From assembly GCF_001306135.1 (NCBI RefSeq), contig NZ_LGKP01000015.1, positions 186,001 to 250,000 of the forward strand: a stretch of 64,000 nucleotides of DNA. The letters are read 5' to 3'. Each line of letters opens with the position of its first letter. Positions within the stretch are counted from its first letter, which is position 1. Below the pieces are notes generated by a model, which made no database searches, was not told the DNA's origin, and saw only the letters and a program-made list of their open reading frames with translations. Shown one piece after another: positions 33,988 through 42,172 of the stretch. The stretch is from Herpetosiphon geysericola (GTDB lineage: Bacteria > Chloroflexota > Chloroflexia > Chloroflexales > Herpetosiphonaceae). The position numbers and the translations under genes are program-made.

Positions 33988-33993
33988 ATTATA
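33988..33993 (-). promoter_or_regulatory. -10 element TATAAT before the 603-residue gene
   Basis: TATAAT on the minus strand ends 6 bases before ATG 33981, so transcription would begin at or next to the start codon. The -35 region is poor. Confidence 0.45.
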
Positions 33994-33996
33994 CCC

Positions 33997-34024
33997 TTTA
34001 CATTGCAGCATGATTGCATACAAT
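33997..34024 (+). promoter_or_regulatory. Candidate sigma-70 promoter of terC
   Basis: TTTACA (33997-34002), 16-base spacer, TACAAT (34019-34024). Predicted start near 34031, giving a leader of about 35 bases that includes AAGGAG before ATG 34066. Confidence 0.5.
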
Positions 34025-34065
34025 TTGGAAGAATCCGTTTTCGCTAATTGAAGGAGCGCACCTGT

Positions 34066-34833
34066 ATGGAATGGTTATCTGACCCGCAGACTTGGATTTC
34101 CCTATTAACTTTGACGTTGCTTGAAATCGTTCTAGGGATCGACAATATTGTCTTTATTTCGATCTTATCGGGCAAATTGCCAAAAGAACAACAAGCCAAA
34201 GCCCGCCAAGTTGGTTTGGCGTTGGCCTTATTTACACGGATTGGGCTTTTGTTCTCGCTTTCATGGGTTATGGGTCTGACCAACACGCTCTTTACCGTGT
34301 TTGGCCAAGCAATCTCAGGCCGCGACTTAATTCTCGTTTCTGGGGGTTTGTTCCTCTTAGGCAAGGCAACCTTTGAAATTCACGAGCGTTTGGAAGGTAC
34401 CGAGCATCACGAACAAAATGTTAAAGCTAAATCGTTTAACTCGGTAATTGCTCAAATCTTGGTTTTGGATATTGTCTTCTCGCTCGACTCGGTAATTACC
34501 GCCGTTGGGATGGTTGATCATATTCAGATTATGATTGCAGCAGTGATTATTGCCGTTGGCGTGATGTTGCTCTCAGCAGGTAAAATTAGCGATTTCGTCA
34601 ACAACCACCCCACCGTCAAAATGTTGGCACTTAGCTTCTTGCTCCTGATTGGGATGTCGTTGGTGGCCGAAGGCTTCGACCAACACATTCCAAAAGGCTA
34701 TATCTACTTCGCCATGGGCTTCTCGGTCTTGGTTGAAATGCTTAACTTGCGGGTCAAGAAAGTTACTCAAAAACCAGTCGAATTGCGCCAACCTTCGTAT
34801 TTGCAAGAAGCAGTCGAAGAAAGCACCAAATAA
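34066..34833 (+). CDS. TerC-family integral membrane protein
   Basis: 255 residues, seven or so hydrophobic segments. The family's acidic metal-like site is seen in LEIVLGIDNIVFISILSGKL and again in VLDIVFSLDSVITAVGMVDH, the duplicated LGxDN / SLDS motifs. TerC relatives are linked to tellurite resistance and to Mn2+ efflux and metal loading of exported enzymes. AAGGAGCGCACCTGT precedes ATG 34066. It is followed by a cation/proton exchanger gene on the same strand, which fits a divalent-metal role. Confidence 0.9.
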   Translation: MEWLSDPQTWISLLTLTLLEIVLGIDNIVFISILSGKLPKEQQAKARQVGLALALFTRIGLLFSLSWVMGLTNTLFTVFGQAISGRDLILVSGGLFLLGKATFEIHERLEGTEHHEQNVKAKSFNSVIAQILVLDIVFSLDSVITAVGMVDHIQIMIAAVIIAVGVMLLSAGKISDFVNNHPTVKMLALSFLLLIGMSLVAEGFDQHIPKGYIYFAMGFSVLVEMLNLRVKKVTQKPVELRQPSYLQEAVEESTK

Positions 34834-34857
34834 CCCAACCTTAAAAAGTTTATTCAA

Positions 34858-34891
34858 CAACAGCGTATTGGCACATGTCGATACGCTGTTG
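34858..34891. repeat. 11-bp inverted repeat between terC and the exchanger
   Basis: CAACAGCGTAT and ATACGCTGTTG pair perfectly around a 12-base loop in the 109-base gap. No T-run follows, so it is either a read-through hairpin or a leader element of the exchanger gene. Confidence 0.45.
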
Positions 34892-34942
34892 GCGTTAAGC
34901 GCTCGTTTGCAATCGCCCTTGAGTAGTATGAGGTGATCCACC

Positions 34943-36055
34943 ATGAAACTGCGTTGGATTCATTACATGTTGCTGTTCGTACCGTTGGCAGTGGTCGCAG
35001 AATTCTTGCTGCACAACGATATGCTGACCTTTATCTTTTCGGCATTGGCGCTCGTTCCGCTGGCGGGATTTTTGGGCGAAGCAACTGAAGAATTGTCGAT
35101 TCACACTGGGCCAAAAATTGGTGGCTTGCTCAATGCAACGCTTGGTAACGCCGCTGAATTGATCATCACAATCGTTGCGTTGAAAGCAGGTAAAATTGAG
35201 CTTGTTAAGGCTTCGCTGACTGGCTCGATTATTGGCAACTTGTTACTGATTATCGGGTTTAGCTTTTTGCTTGGTGGCTTGAAAAACGGCAAGCAGAAGT
35301 TTGATCGTAGCCTGACTGGCATGTCGGCCTCGTTGATGACCTTGGCGGTGATTGGTCTGATTATTCCAACCCTGTTTGAATTGCTCAAAGAAATTGCCGA
35401 CCCCAACTTGGCGCTTGATGTGTTCAAAACCCAAGTTGATGATCCGCAGTTGCGGGCAATTTCGATTGGCGTGGCAGCTGTATTGATCATTGTCTACATT
35501 CTGAGCATGATTTACATTCTGCGCGATGGCGATTCGGGCGCGGTTTCGCATACTGGCTTTGAAGAAACCGACGAAATCGAAAGCCACCAAGCCACCATGA
35601 GCGTCAAAACCGCAATTGGCATTTTGGTAGTTTGTACTTTGGCAATCGTCTTTATGAGCGAAGCCTTGGTTGGCGTGGTCGAGCCAGTCGCTCGTTCGTT
35701 GGGCGTGCGCGAGTTGTTCTTGGGGATTATTTTTATTCCAATTGTTGGCAACGTGGCCGAGCACTTGGTCGGCGTGCAAGCAGCGCTCAAAAATAAAATG
35801 GATCTTTCAATGACGATCTCATTGGGATCAAGCACCCAAATTGCGCTCTTTGTTGCGCCGTTGTTGGTGTTTATTAGTATGCTGTTTGATCATCAAATGA
35901 CGCTGTTTTTTAGCTTATTTGAAGTGATGGTGCTTGGCCTAAGTGTGATTATTGCCACCTTCGTTTCGATGGATGGCGAGAGCAATTGGCTTGAAGGCGC
36001 GATGCTGTTGGCAGTGTATATCATTGTGGGCATTGGCTTTTTCTTTGTGGGCTAA
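34943..36055 (+). CDS. Calcium/proton exchanger (CAX/ChaA family)
   Basis: 370 residues, about eleven hydrophobic segments. The two inverted ion-binding repeats are recognisable: GGLLNATLGNAAELIITIVA in the first half and FIPIVGNVAEHLVGVQAALK then SLGSSTQIALFVAP in the second, with the catalytic Glu of GNAAE and GNVAE. Exports Ca2+ (or Mn2+) in exchange for H+. GAGGTGATCCACC precedes the ATG. A strong terminator follows at 36062. Confidence 0.93.
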   Translation: MKLRWIHYMLLFVPLAVVAEFLLHNDMLTFIFSALALVPLAGFLGEATEELSIHTGPKIGGLLNATLGNAAELIITIVALKAGKIELVKASLTGSIIGNLLLIIGFSFLLGGLKNGKQKFDRSLTGMSASLMTLAVIGLIIPTLFELLKEIADPNLALDVFKTQVDDPQLRAISIGVAAVLIIVYILSMIYILRDGDSGAVSHTGFEETDEIESHQATMSVKTAIGILVVCTLAIVFMSEALVGVVEPVARSLGVRELFLGIIFIPIVGNVAEHLVGVQAALKNKMDLSMTISLGSSTQIALFVAPLLVFISMLFDHQMTLFFSLFEVMVLGLSVIIATFVSMDGESNWLEGAMLLAVYIIVGIGFFFVG

Positions 36056-36061
36056 AACCAA

Positions 36062-36099
36062 AACCCGCCTGTTGTAGCTCAACAGGCGGGTTGTTTTTT
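36062..36099 (+). terminator. Strong bidirectional rho-independent terminator
   Basis: AACCCGCCTGTTG and CAACAGGCGGGTT form a 13-bp stem around TAGCT, followed by TTGTTTTTTA on the plus strand and TTTTGGTTTT on the minus strand. It ends both the exchanger transcript and the converging carotenoid-region transcript. Confidence 0.9.
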
Positions 36100-37024
36100 A
36101 ATGATGGCGAGCGCCATTGCGCTTTTTGATGTAGTCGATGCCATCGCGTAATGCTAGCGGCGGATGGCCAATTAATTGCTCGGTTGCCGATTGCGGCGCA
36201 CTATTATCGAGGCTGAGCATGGTTAATTGGGCTGGGGTAACTGGTGGTTTGGGCAAGATTTTATCCATCATAAATACTGCTGGCTTCATCAAGGGCACTG
36301 GCACATAAATTTTGCTGCGTTTTTTGCCCAATTTTTGCATAATCAGATCAAGCATTTGCTCGTAGGTTAGGGCATCTGGCCCGCCCAACTGATAGATTTG
36401 GCCAATTGTGCTGCGATCATCAAGCGCTTTGATAAAGGCATCGATCACATCATCGCGCCAAACTGGTTGGAATTTGGTTTTGCCATCGCCGACGACTGGC
36501 ACAAATGGCGCTGGGGCAATCATCAACGGGCGACGCACCAAATCGGCCAAGGTATTGATAAACTCATCGCCCTCGCCAAAAATCACCGACGGCTGAAACA
36601 CCGTCCACTCTAAGCCGCTGGCCTCAACATATTTTTGGGCGCGAAATTTGGTATCCATATAGGGCAAATTGGGGTCGTTGACCACGCCAAGTGCACTCAT
36701 ATGCAAAAAACGCTTGACTCCCGCTGCTTTGGCTGCATCGACGACATTGACCGTTGCCTGATAATTCATGCGTTCGAAGCTAATGCCGCCAGAGCGTTCG
36801 CGAATAATTGCCACCAAATGAATAACCGTGCTAACCCCTTTCATCGCTGCCACCAACGATTCAGGATCAGTCACATCGCCTTTGACGATTGAAATATTGC
36901 CAGCGACCAACTTTTGGGCTTTTTCCGGAGTTCGAACGAGCACCCGCACTGGCTCAGGGCGTTGGCGTAATTTTTCAATCAAGCGTGAGCCAACGTAGCC
37001 AGTGCCACCAGTTACTAAAATCAT
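36098..37024 (-). CDS. NAD(P)-binding NDUFA9/NmrA-like short-chain dehydrogenase family protein
   Basis: 308 residues. N-terminal Rossmann glycine motif MILVTGGTGYVGSRLIEKL, then VRVLVRTPEKAQKL, KGDVTDPESLVAAMKGV and VIHLVAI, matching atypical extended SDRs of the complex I NDUFA9 type. The active-site YxxxK is not obvious (YMDTKFRAQKYVEASG has a Tyr-x3-Lys-like spacing, which is weak). ATG 37024 overlaps the crtB stop as ATGA, implying translational coupling with crtB and a possible auxiliary role in pigment or quinone metabolism. Confidence 0.85.
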   Translation of the reverse strand: MILVTGGTGYVGSRLIEKLRQRPEPVRVLVRTPEKAQKLVAGNISIVKGDVTDPESLVAAMKGVSTVIHLVAIIRERSGGISFERMNYQATVNVVDAAKAAGVKRFLHMSALGVVNDPNLPYMDTKFRAQKYVEASGLEWTVFQPSVIFGEGDEFINTLADLVRRPLMIAPAPFVPVVGDGKTKFQPVWRDDVIDAFIKALDDRSTIGQIYQLGGPDALTYEQMLDLIMQKLGKKRSKIYVPVPLMKPAVFMMDKILPKPPVTPAQLTMLSLDNSAPQSATEQLIGHPPLALRDGIDYIKKRNGARHH

Positions 37025-37995
37025 ACATGCCCCCATTGATCAAGCGGAAACTCGCGGTTGAGCTTGCGCAAGCGCCAGAGAATTTTGGGTAAATAGGCTA
37101 ATTTTGCCCCAAACGAAAGGCTTGCCCGCTGATTAAATACATCATAATCATTGCGCACAATCTGATCAAGAATCCCACGATACACTGTTGCTGCTGTGGC
37201 CACCGCAAAACGTGAATCTGGGTGGAGCAAGCCAATGCCTTGCCAACTTTCATCATAGAGTTGGTGGGCGCGCTGCATTTCGAATTGCAATAATTGCTGC
37301 ATTTGTGGGCTACGCACGCCGTTCAAAATATCAGCTTCGCGCACGCCAAAGCGTTCTAAATCTTCTTGGGGCAAGTAAATGCGGTTGCGGCGGGCATCCT
37401 CGCCAATATCGCGCAAAATATTGGTCAATTGCAAGGCTACGCCCAATTTGATCGCATAGGGCACTGCTCCAGCTGCATAGCCAATGACTTGCATGCTCAG
37501 CAAGCCCACGACCGAAGCTACGCGATAGCAATAGAGCCACAAATCGCTAAACGTAGCATAGCGATTAATCGACAAGTCCATCTCAACGCCGGCCAATAAT
37601 TCGGCCTCAAGTTTGCTCGAAATTCTGAATTCGTTGCGCACATTGTGCCATGCCAACGGCACGGGGTCGTCGTGGCGAGGCGTCGAACGCAAGGTGTTGA
37701 GCCAATGTTGCAAGCGCTCTGGGGCAGTTTCGGGATGCATGTCCACTAAGTCGTCGCTCGTTCGACAGAAAGCATACAAAACCCGAATTGCATCACGCTT
37801 ACGGACTGGCAACAATTGGGTACTAAAATAGAAACTCTTTGAATGCACGTTGGTTAGTTCGGTACAATGGGCATAGGCATTATTAAGCCATTGGTTGCTG
37901 AGTTGATGTGAAACGCTCTCGGCAACGGTTGGAATAAATTGGGCTGGTAAGGTCAATCCAGCGCACATCTGAGGATCGAGCGAAGGCCAAGACAT
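37021..37995 (-). CDS. crtB: Phytoene/squalene synthase
   Basis: 324 residues. Condenses two GGPP (or FPP) into phytoene or squalene. First Asp-rich motif in RVLYAFCRTSDDLVDMHPE and second in LGVALQLTNILRDIGEDARR, with NRIYLPQEDLERFGV following, as in CrtB. A Tyr-rich SKSFYFSTQLLP motif lies near residue 55. GGAAGGATGTGCT precedes ATG 37995. The B12-dependent MerR regulator lies directly upstream and the NAD(P)-binding gene is coupled downstream. Product specificity is not settled by sequence alone, but the carH neighbour supports phytoene. Confidence 0.9.
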   Translation of the reverse strand: MSWPSLDPQMCAGLTLPAQFIPTVAESVSHQLSNQWLNNAYAHCTELTNVHSKSFYFSTQLLPVRKRDAIRVLYAFCRTSDDLVDMHPETAPERLQHWLNTLRSTPRHDDPVPLAWHNVRNEFRISSKLEAELLAGVEMDLSINRYATFSDLWLYCYRVASVVGLLSMQVIGYAAGAVPYAIKLGVALQLTNILRDIGEDARRNRIYLPQEDLERFGVREADILNGVRSPQMQQLLQFEMQRAHQLYDESWQGIGLLHPDSRFAVATAATVYRGILDQIVRNDYDVFNQRASLSFGAKLAYLPKILWRLRKLNREFPLDQWGHV

Positions 37996-38026
37996 AGCAC
38001 ATCCTTCCTGCTACAGACTCACCATG

Positions 38027-38051
38027 GTTTGCTTTTAGGTGCTACGCAAAC
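38027..38051. promoter_or_regulatory. Candidate operator in the crtB leader
   Basis: GTTTGC (38027-38032) and GCAAAC (38046-38051) form an inverted pair with a 13-base spacer, between carH and crtB. It could be a CarH or other regulator site. Only six-base arms, so weak. Confidence 0.3.
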
Positions 38052-38081
38052 ATATTGGCTTTGGATGAGTCGGCGCAAGAA

Positions 38082-39002
38082 TTAGGCCAATAGTTCTTCG
38101 ATTGTATCGCATGCTTGGTCGGCGTTGTATCCTAAAAAGCTGCCTGGCAAGCTTTTTTGCTGTTCTTTACCGCTGAGTGCAGCTCCACCATAGCCAATAA
38201 TCAGTGGTTTTGTCAACTTGTTCAGTTCCTGCAAAATATGCACTGCTTGGCCATAGTTTTCTCTGGTAGTCGCGCTCAAGGCCACTAATTTTGGTTTCAA
38301 GCGTTGCACGGTATGCAGCAATTCTGAGGTTGGTAGGTTGCTGCCAAGATAAATCACGCGCCAGCCACGGCGCATCAAAAACAGCGCCACCATCATCACG
38401 CCAAGCTCATGCTGCTCGCCAGGCACAGTTGCTACGATAATCAAGCCCCGATTGAAGCGGGTGCGAGCTTGATGAATCAGGTTGCTTAATTTCAATGACA
38501 TAAAGGCTGTGGCCGCGTGTTCCTGTGAGATTGAAATTGTGCCTGCATGCCAACCATCGCCAATTGCCACCATCGTCCGTTCAATTACCTCAATACAAAC
38601 AGTTTCAACTGGATACAGGCTGAAAGCTTGGTTCAAAATTGCCTCGGCTTTGAGCATATCGAAGCTCAGTAAGGCTTGAACGCAGGTGTTGCTCAGTTCT
38701 TGCAAGCCTGCTGGATCATAGGTTGTCGACTGTTCGATTGCACTGCCAGTTTGCAGCAAGGCAACTGCTTGGCTAATGGTTAAGCCTGATTCTGTTTGTT
38801 GGCGCAGCCAATCGATAATCGCTATATCGCGTTCGGAATAGGCGCGTTGGCGGCCTCCAGTGCGCTCAGGAAACGGCATTCCATAGCGCCGTTCCCACGC
38901 TCGTAGCGTATCTGCGGCAACCCCAGTGCGCTGGACCACAGCTTTGGTGTTATACAACGGCTCTTGGCTAAATTGGCTAAAACGGTTGCTTATTTTGCTC
39001 AT
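38082..39002 (-). CDS. carH: CarH/LitR-like MerR-family B12-dependent photoreceptor regulator
   Basis: 306 residues. MerR winged helix (about 16-85; YNTKAVVQRTGVAADTLRAW then ERRYGMPFPERTGGRQRAYS). A helical bundle carries W-x9-E-H, read as WHAGTISISQEH, the CarH signature that caps adenosylcobalamin. The cobalamin-binding domain has the lower-ligand His in GEQHELGVMM and VIYLGSNLPTSEL, then IGYGGAAL. CarH tetramers repress carotenoid genes in the dark and release DNA on light. Its position directly upstream of crtB in the same direction fits. ATG 39002 has GGAG close upstream. Confidence 0.88.
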   Translation of the reverse strand: MSKISNRFSQFSQEPLYNTKAVVQRTGVAADTLRAWERRYGMPFPERTGGRQRAYSERDIAIIDWLRQQTESGLTISQAVALLQTGSAIEQSTTYDPAGLQELSNTCVQALLSFDMLKAEAILNQAFSLYPVETVCIEVIERTMVAIGDGWHAGTISISQEHAATAFMSLKLSNLIHQARTRFNRGLIIVATVPGEQHELGVMMVALFLMRRGWRVIYLGSNLPTSELLHTVQRLKPKLVALSATTRENYGQAVHILQELNKLTKPLIIGYGGAALSGKEQQKSLPGSFLGYNADQACDTIEELLA

Positions 39003-39019
39003 GCACTCCACCAACGTCT

Positions 39020-39550
39020 TTACGAGATAACCCGACCAATTGCCAAGGCATTGATTGGAGCAAGTTGCTGCCTCAAGCATGCCCATGTTCGGCCTCGGTC
39101 GCTCGAAACCCAAACTTCGCCAGCATTGGTGGCTGCATACAGGCTATCAATTTGATAGGCCACATTCATTAAACAACTCCATTGGCCAACTTGACCAAGC
39201 TGTAAGCTTTGCCAAGCAGTGCCATCGTTGCGCTCTAATTGGTTGGAATCGCTGGCAATCCGAATGCTTGCTGGTGGTTGGCCCGCTAATTCAAGCTGCT
39301 GGCTTGGTGATGGTGGTGCAGGTGTTGGCTCAAGCATGTGCCACGCTTGGCCGCCGTCGTTGGTTTGCCAGGCCTGCTCGCTGCTCCAAACCGTGGCTTG
39401 CATTGGGGCATCTGCTTGGCACACAACTGCCTGAATCGCCTGATCGGCCAATTCAATCCCAACCGAAATCCAGCGATCAATACGGCCTGGATTGCTGAGT
39501 AAGACCACGCCATGATCCGTGCCAATATAGAGTAATTGTGCTTGTGCCAT
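39020..39550 (-). CDS. BNR/YCF48-like beta-propeller fragment protein
   Basis: 176 residues, no signal peptide. Repeated short motifs of sialidase/photosystem-assembly type blades: LLYIGTDHGVVLLSNPGRID, TVWSSEQAWQTNDGGQAWHM and SLYAATNAGEVWVSSDRGRTWACL with Asp-box-like S-x-D-x-G-x-TW. Length suits two to three blades, too few for a closed propeller, so it is partial or oligomeric. AGGATCGAACTC precedes ATG 39550. It ends 17 bases before carH. Function unknown. Confidence 0.65.
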   Translation of the reverse strand: MAQAQLLYIGTDHGVVLLSNPGRIDRWISVGIELADQAIQAVVCQADAPMQATVWSSEQAWQTNDGGQAWHMLEPTPAPPSPSQQLELAGQPPASIRIASDSNQLERNDGTAWQSLQLGQVGQWSCLMNVAYQIDSLYAATNAGEVWVSSDRGRTWACLRQQLAPINALAIGRVIS

Positions 39551-39600
39551 GAGTTCGATCCTGCGCTAGAAAGTTGGATTATGGGCAAAAGTCGTAGCAG

Positions 39601-40425
39601 TTAAGCAATAATACGGCCACGGGTCGCGACAATTTGCACCGCGCCATCGCGTTGCTCAAACGAAATATGCAAGCCAGCAGCCCGTAAACTAGCAACAAAT
39701 TGATCGCCAGCCAAAAATTGAATCCCGCCACTGAGCAAAAAGGTTTGCAACAAACGGCCTGAACGTGAAGCTGCCTGTTGGGCTTGCATCCAAAAGCTGC
39801 GGCCAGCGGCTAGTAAACAGCGCCGCACCTCGGAAATCGCTCGATCAGGGCGCACAAACTCGTTGAGCGAGCCACCACAGGCAACCCCAGCCAAAGATTG
39901 GTCGGCAAAGGGCAAATCTTCGGCCAAACCACGAATATAGCTAATTTTGAGGCGTTTGGCGTGGCTGCGGCGTTGAGCTTCGCGCAACATTGGCAATGAA
40001 TGATCAAGCGCCACGCAATGGCTATCGGCAGGGAGGTTGGCGGCAATCGCGCGCGCATAGAGGCCATTCGAGCAGGCTAAGTCGAGATAGATGCCGCCAC
40101 GTTGGGGTGCTAACTGGGCGATTAATAAGGCTACTTCTTCATCCAAGGGGAAACTACGCCCGCTGAGTTTGCTCAAGGCTTGCCAACGCCAAAGCCGTTC
40201 GTAGCCCCACGCAGCCAACGGCAAGCGATTAACCACTTGCGCGCCATTCCAAGCAGCAGAGCGCGGCAACAGATCAACAATCCCATCACGAATTGGCCAT
40301 TGCTGACCAACAGCGCTCACCAAGCTTCCTGACCAAACCATGCCATCGCGCCAACGGGCATCGTGCAGGCTTAGGCTAGTTTGTGAAACCGGACAGCGCA
40401 GCCATGGCAGTACATCTGGATGCAT
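39601..40425 (-). CDS. Class I SAM-dependent methyltransferase with Trm112-like N-terminus
   Basis: 274 residues. The N-terminus (DVLPWLRCPVSQTSLSLHDA, then WPIRDGIVDLLP) looks like a Trm112-type module that lacks the usual Cys pair. The methyltransferase core has GGIYLDLACSNGLYARAIAA (motif I, with LACSNG in place of the usual LGCGxG), CVALDHSLPMLREAQ (motif II) and IRGLAEDLPFADQSLAGVAC (motif III/IV). This arrangement is common in MPBQ/MSBQ-like or ubiE-like enzymes of cyanobacteria and Chloroflexota. Substrate is not identifiable. Position near crtB suggests a lipid or quinone substrate, which is speculation. Confidence 0.85.
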   Translation of the reverse strand: MHPDVLPWLRCPVSQTSLSLHDARWRDGMVWSGSLVSAVGQQWPIRDGIVDLLPRSAAWNGAQVVNRLPLAAWGYERLWRWQALSKLSGRSFPLDEEVALLIAQLAPQRGGIYLDLACSNGLYARAIAANLPADSHCVALDHSLPMLREAQRRSHAKRLKISYIRGLAEDLPFADQSLAGVACGGSLNEFVRPDRAISEVRRCLLAAGRSFWMQAQQAASRSGRLLQTFLLSGGIQFLAGDQFVASLRAAGLHISFEQRDGAVQIVATRGRIIA

Positions 40426-40466
40426 AACCTACCTCACCTAAAACGCCAATGCGTGGCGGATTGAGC

Positions 40467-41453
40467 TTAGTCATTGTGCAGCACCCAACTAAGATCATCC
40501 GAAGCAACATGGCCATGTTCGATCAATTCGACAAAGAGATCGACCAATTCGGCCTGCCATTGGGTGTTGCGGCCTGAGCGTAAAACTTGGACAGCTTGGC
40601 TGCGGCTCATTCCTTTGCGATAGGGGCGGTCAGTCGTCATGGCATCGAAGCTATCAACGACGGCGATAATCCGCGCGCCTAGGGGAATTGTATCACCGGC
40701 AATGCCGTGGGGATAGCCTTTGCCATCCCAGCGTTCGTGGTGATGCAGCACCATTGGCCCGACCGAAACTGAAAAGCGCATTGGAGCAACAATATTGGCC
40801 CCAATTTGCGGATGTTTCTTCATCTCTTCATATTCTTCGTCGGTCAGCTTGCCCTCTTTTTGGAGCACAGTTTCGCGGATGATAATTTTGCCGATATCGT
40901 GCAACAAACCACCATAGCGAATCAAGCGGGCTTCTTTGGCATCGCAACCATAGGCGGTTGCCAAGGCATGGCTATACGAGGCCAAACGCCGCAAATGGCC
41001 TTCGGTGTAGGGGTCGCGCGATTCGACAGTGGTGGCCAAGGTGAAAATCACGCGCTCGGTGCTTTCGAGTTCTTCGGTTAGGCGGCGCACCCGCAACAGC
41101 GAACGAATCCGCGCCAACAAGACTGTGCGCTCAAACGGCTTGTTGATAAAATCGTCAGCACCCATCTCCAAGCCCAAAATCCGCGATTCATCGTCGTTGA
41201 GGCCAGTGAGCATGGCGACTGGCAACAATTGCGTTTCTTCGCGGTCGCGCAAACGACGGCAAACCTCAAAGCCATTCATCACAGGCATCGTCACATCGAG
41301 CAACACCAAATCTGGCATACAGATTTGAATATCGTCGAGGGCCTCAACCCCATTGCGGGCAACGCGCACGGTATAGCGCTCACGTTCAAGCACCCGTCGC
41401 AAGGTATCAATGCTACGAGCTTCATCATCAACAACTAAAATGATCTCCGACAT
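40467..41453 (-). CDS. Response regulator with HD-GYP domain (RpfG-like c-di-GMP phosphodiesterase)
   Basis: 328 residues. Receiver (about 4-120): VVDDEARS, phospho-Asp in LVLLDVTMPVMNGFEV, Lys in DDFINKPFERT. HD-GYP (about 145-320): GGLLHDIGKI, HPQIGANIV, VLHHHERWDGKGYPHGIAGD (the GYP motif) and RIIAVVDSFDAMTTDRPYR. All metal-binding His/Asp are in place, so activity is likely. It degrades c-di-GMP, probably affecting gliding or biofilm. ATG 41453 is 10 bases after the DUF309 stop. Confidence 0.93.
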   Translation of the reverse strand: MSEIILVVDDEARSIDTLRRVLERERYTVRVARNGVEALDDIQICMPDLVLLDVTMPVMNGFEVCRRLRDREETQLLPVAMLTGLNDDESRILGLEMGADDFINKPFERTVLLARIRSLLRVRRLTEELESTERVIFTLATTVESRDPYTEGHLRRLASYSHALATAYGCDAKEARLIRYGGLLHDIGKIIIRETVLQKEGKLTDEEYEEMKKHPQIGANIVAPMRFSVSVGPMVLHHHERWDGKGYPHGIAGDTIPLGARIIAVVDSFDAMTTDRPYRKGMSRSQAVQVLRSGRNTQWQAELVDLFVELIEHGHVASDDLSWVLHND

Positions 41454-41463
41454 GCTGATACCC

Positions 41464-41835
41464 TCAAGGTTGATTGCTAAGTGGATCGGAAGCTGAAACG
41501 AAACGCAATTGCGGCGGCTGATCAAGCTGATCGTCAACAAGTGCTTGCATCGTCACGATCACATGCTGCAGATCTAAAAAATCGACCCAAGCGACACTGG
41601 CTTGCAGTTTAGGCGCGGCTTTCTGCCAATTTAGCCCAAGCCCTTTCTGATTGCCACGCGACCAATGCACTAGCGCCGCAGCTGTTTGGATGAGGCCTTG
41701 AAGCAAGCTCCGTTCAACGCCGCTGCGTTGCAGCCATTGCACTTCCCACGCTTCGTGGGCATGCCAATAGTGCCCAGCGTTAAACAGCTCGTAGCCTTGG
41801 ATAAACTCGCTCGTTTGTTGCACAGGCACTTGCAT
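41464..41835 (-). CDS. DUF309 family protein
   Basis: 123 residues. Core signature FNAGHYWHAHEAWEVQWLQR (the HxxxE-W pattern of DUF309) followed by LLQGLIQTAAALVHWSRGNQ, a second conserved helix. DUF309 proteins are small all-alpha proteins of unknown role, sometimes near metal or Fe-S genes. Starts 12 bases after the rhodanese stop in the minus-strand run. Confidence 0.85.
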   Translation of the reverse strand: MQVPVQQTSEFIQGYELFNAGHYWHAHEAWEVQWLQRSGVERSLLQGLIQTAAALVHWSRGNQKGLGLNWQKAAPKLQASVAWVDFLDLQHVIVTMQALVDDQLDQPPQLRFVSASDPLSNQP

Positions 41836-41847
41836 GATGCTGCAATT

Positions 41848-42171
41848 TTAGTAGCGCTTGACGCTAGGATCAACCGCCAGCGACCAGCGATCAATCCCGC
41901 CAGTCATGTTCGTTAGTTGCGTGAAGCCTGCTTGGGTTGCTAAGGCATGACAAACTTGGGCTGAGCGTCCGCCGTGATGGCAAAACACCACAATTTCGCG
42001 ATCTTGGGGCAATTCGCCGACCCACTCGTTAATGTGGCTCATGGCTTTGTGTTCGCTCTTGGCAATGCTGGCAATTTCCCATTCGTTTGGTTCGCGCACA
42101 TCAAGCAAATACAAATCTTCGCCAGCGGCAATCCGGGCAGCAATCTCTTCGGCACTTTGGTTGTTGTACAT
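41848..42171 (-). CDS. Single-domain rhodanese-like protein
   Basis: 107 residues. The sulfur-carrying Cys lies in EIVVFCHHGGRSAQVCHAL, a six-residue loop typical of GlpE/PspE-type rhodaneses; YLLDVREPNEWEIASI is the preceding strand. Likely moves sulfane sulfur from thiosulfate or persulfides. The AAGGAGCTTAAT before ATG 42171 is strong. The upstream gene ends 1 base away. Confidence 0.9.
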   Translation of the reverse strand: MYNNQSAEEIAARIAAGEDLYLLDVREPNEWEIASIAKSEHKAMSHINEWVGELPQDREIVVFCHHGGRSAQVCHALATQAGFTQLTNMTGGIDRWSLAVDPSVKRY

Positions 42172-42172
42172 A

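Noticed and set aside
34834-34942. Manganese (yybP-ykoY) riboswitch before the terC/exchanger genes
   Set aside because: Both genes are typical targets, but the conserved internal loops were not found here or upstream of terC; only a simple 11-bp hairpin is visible.
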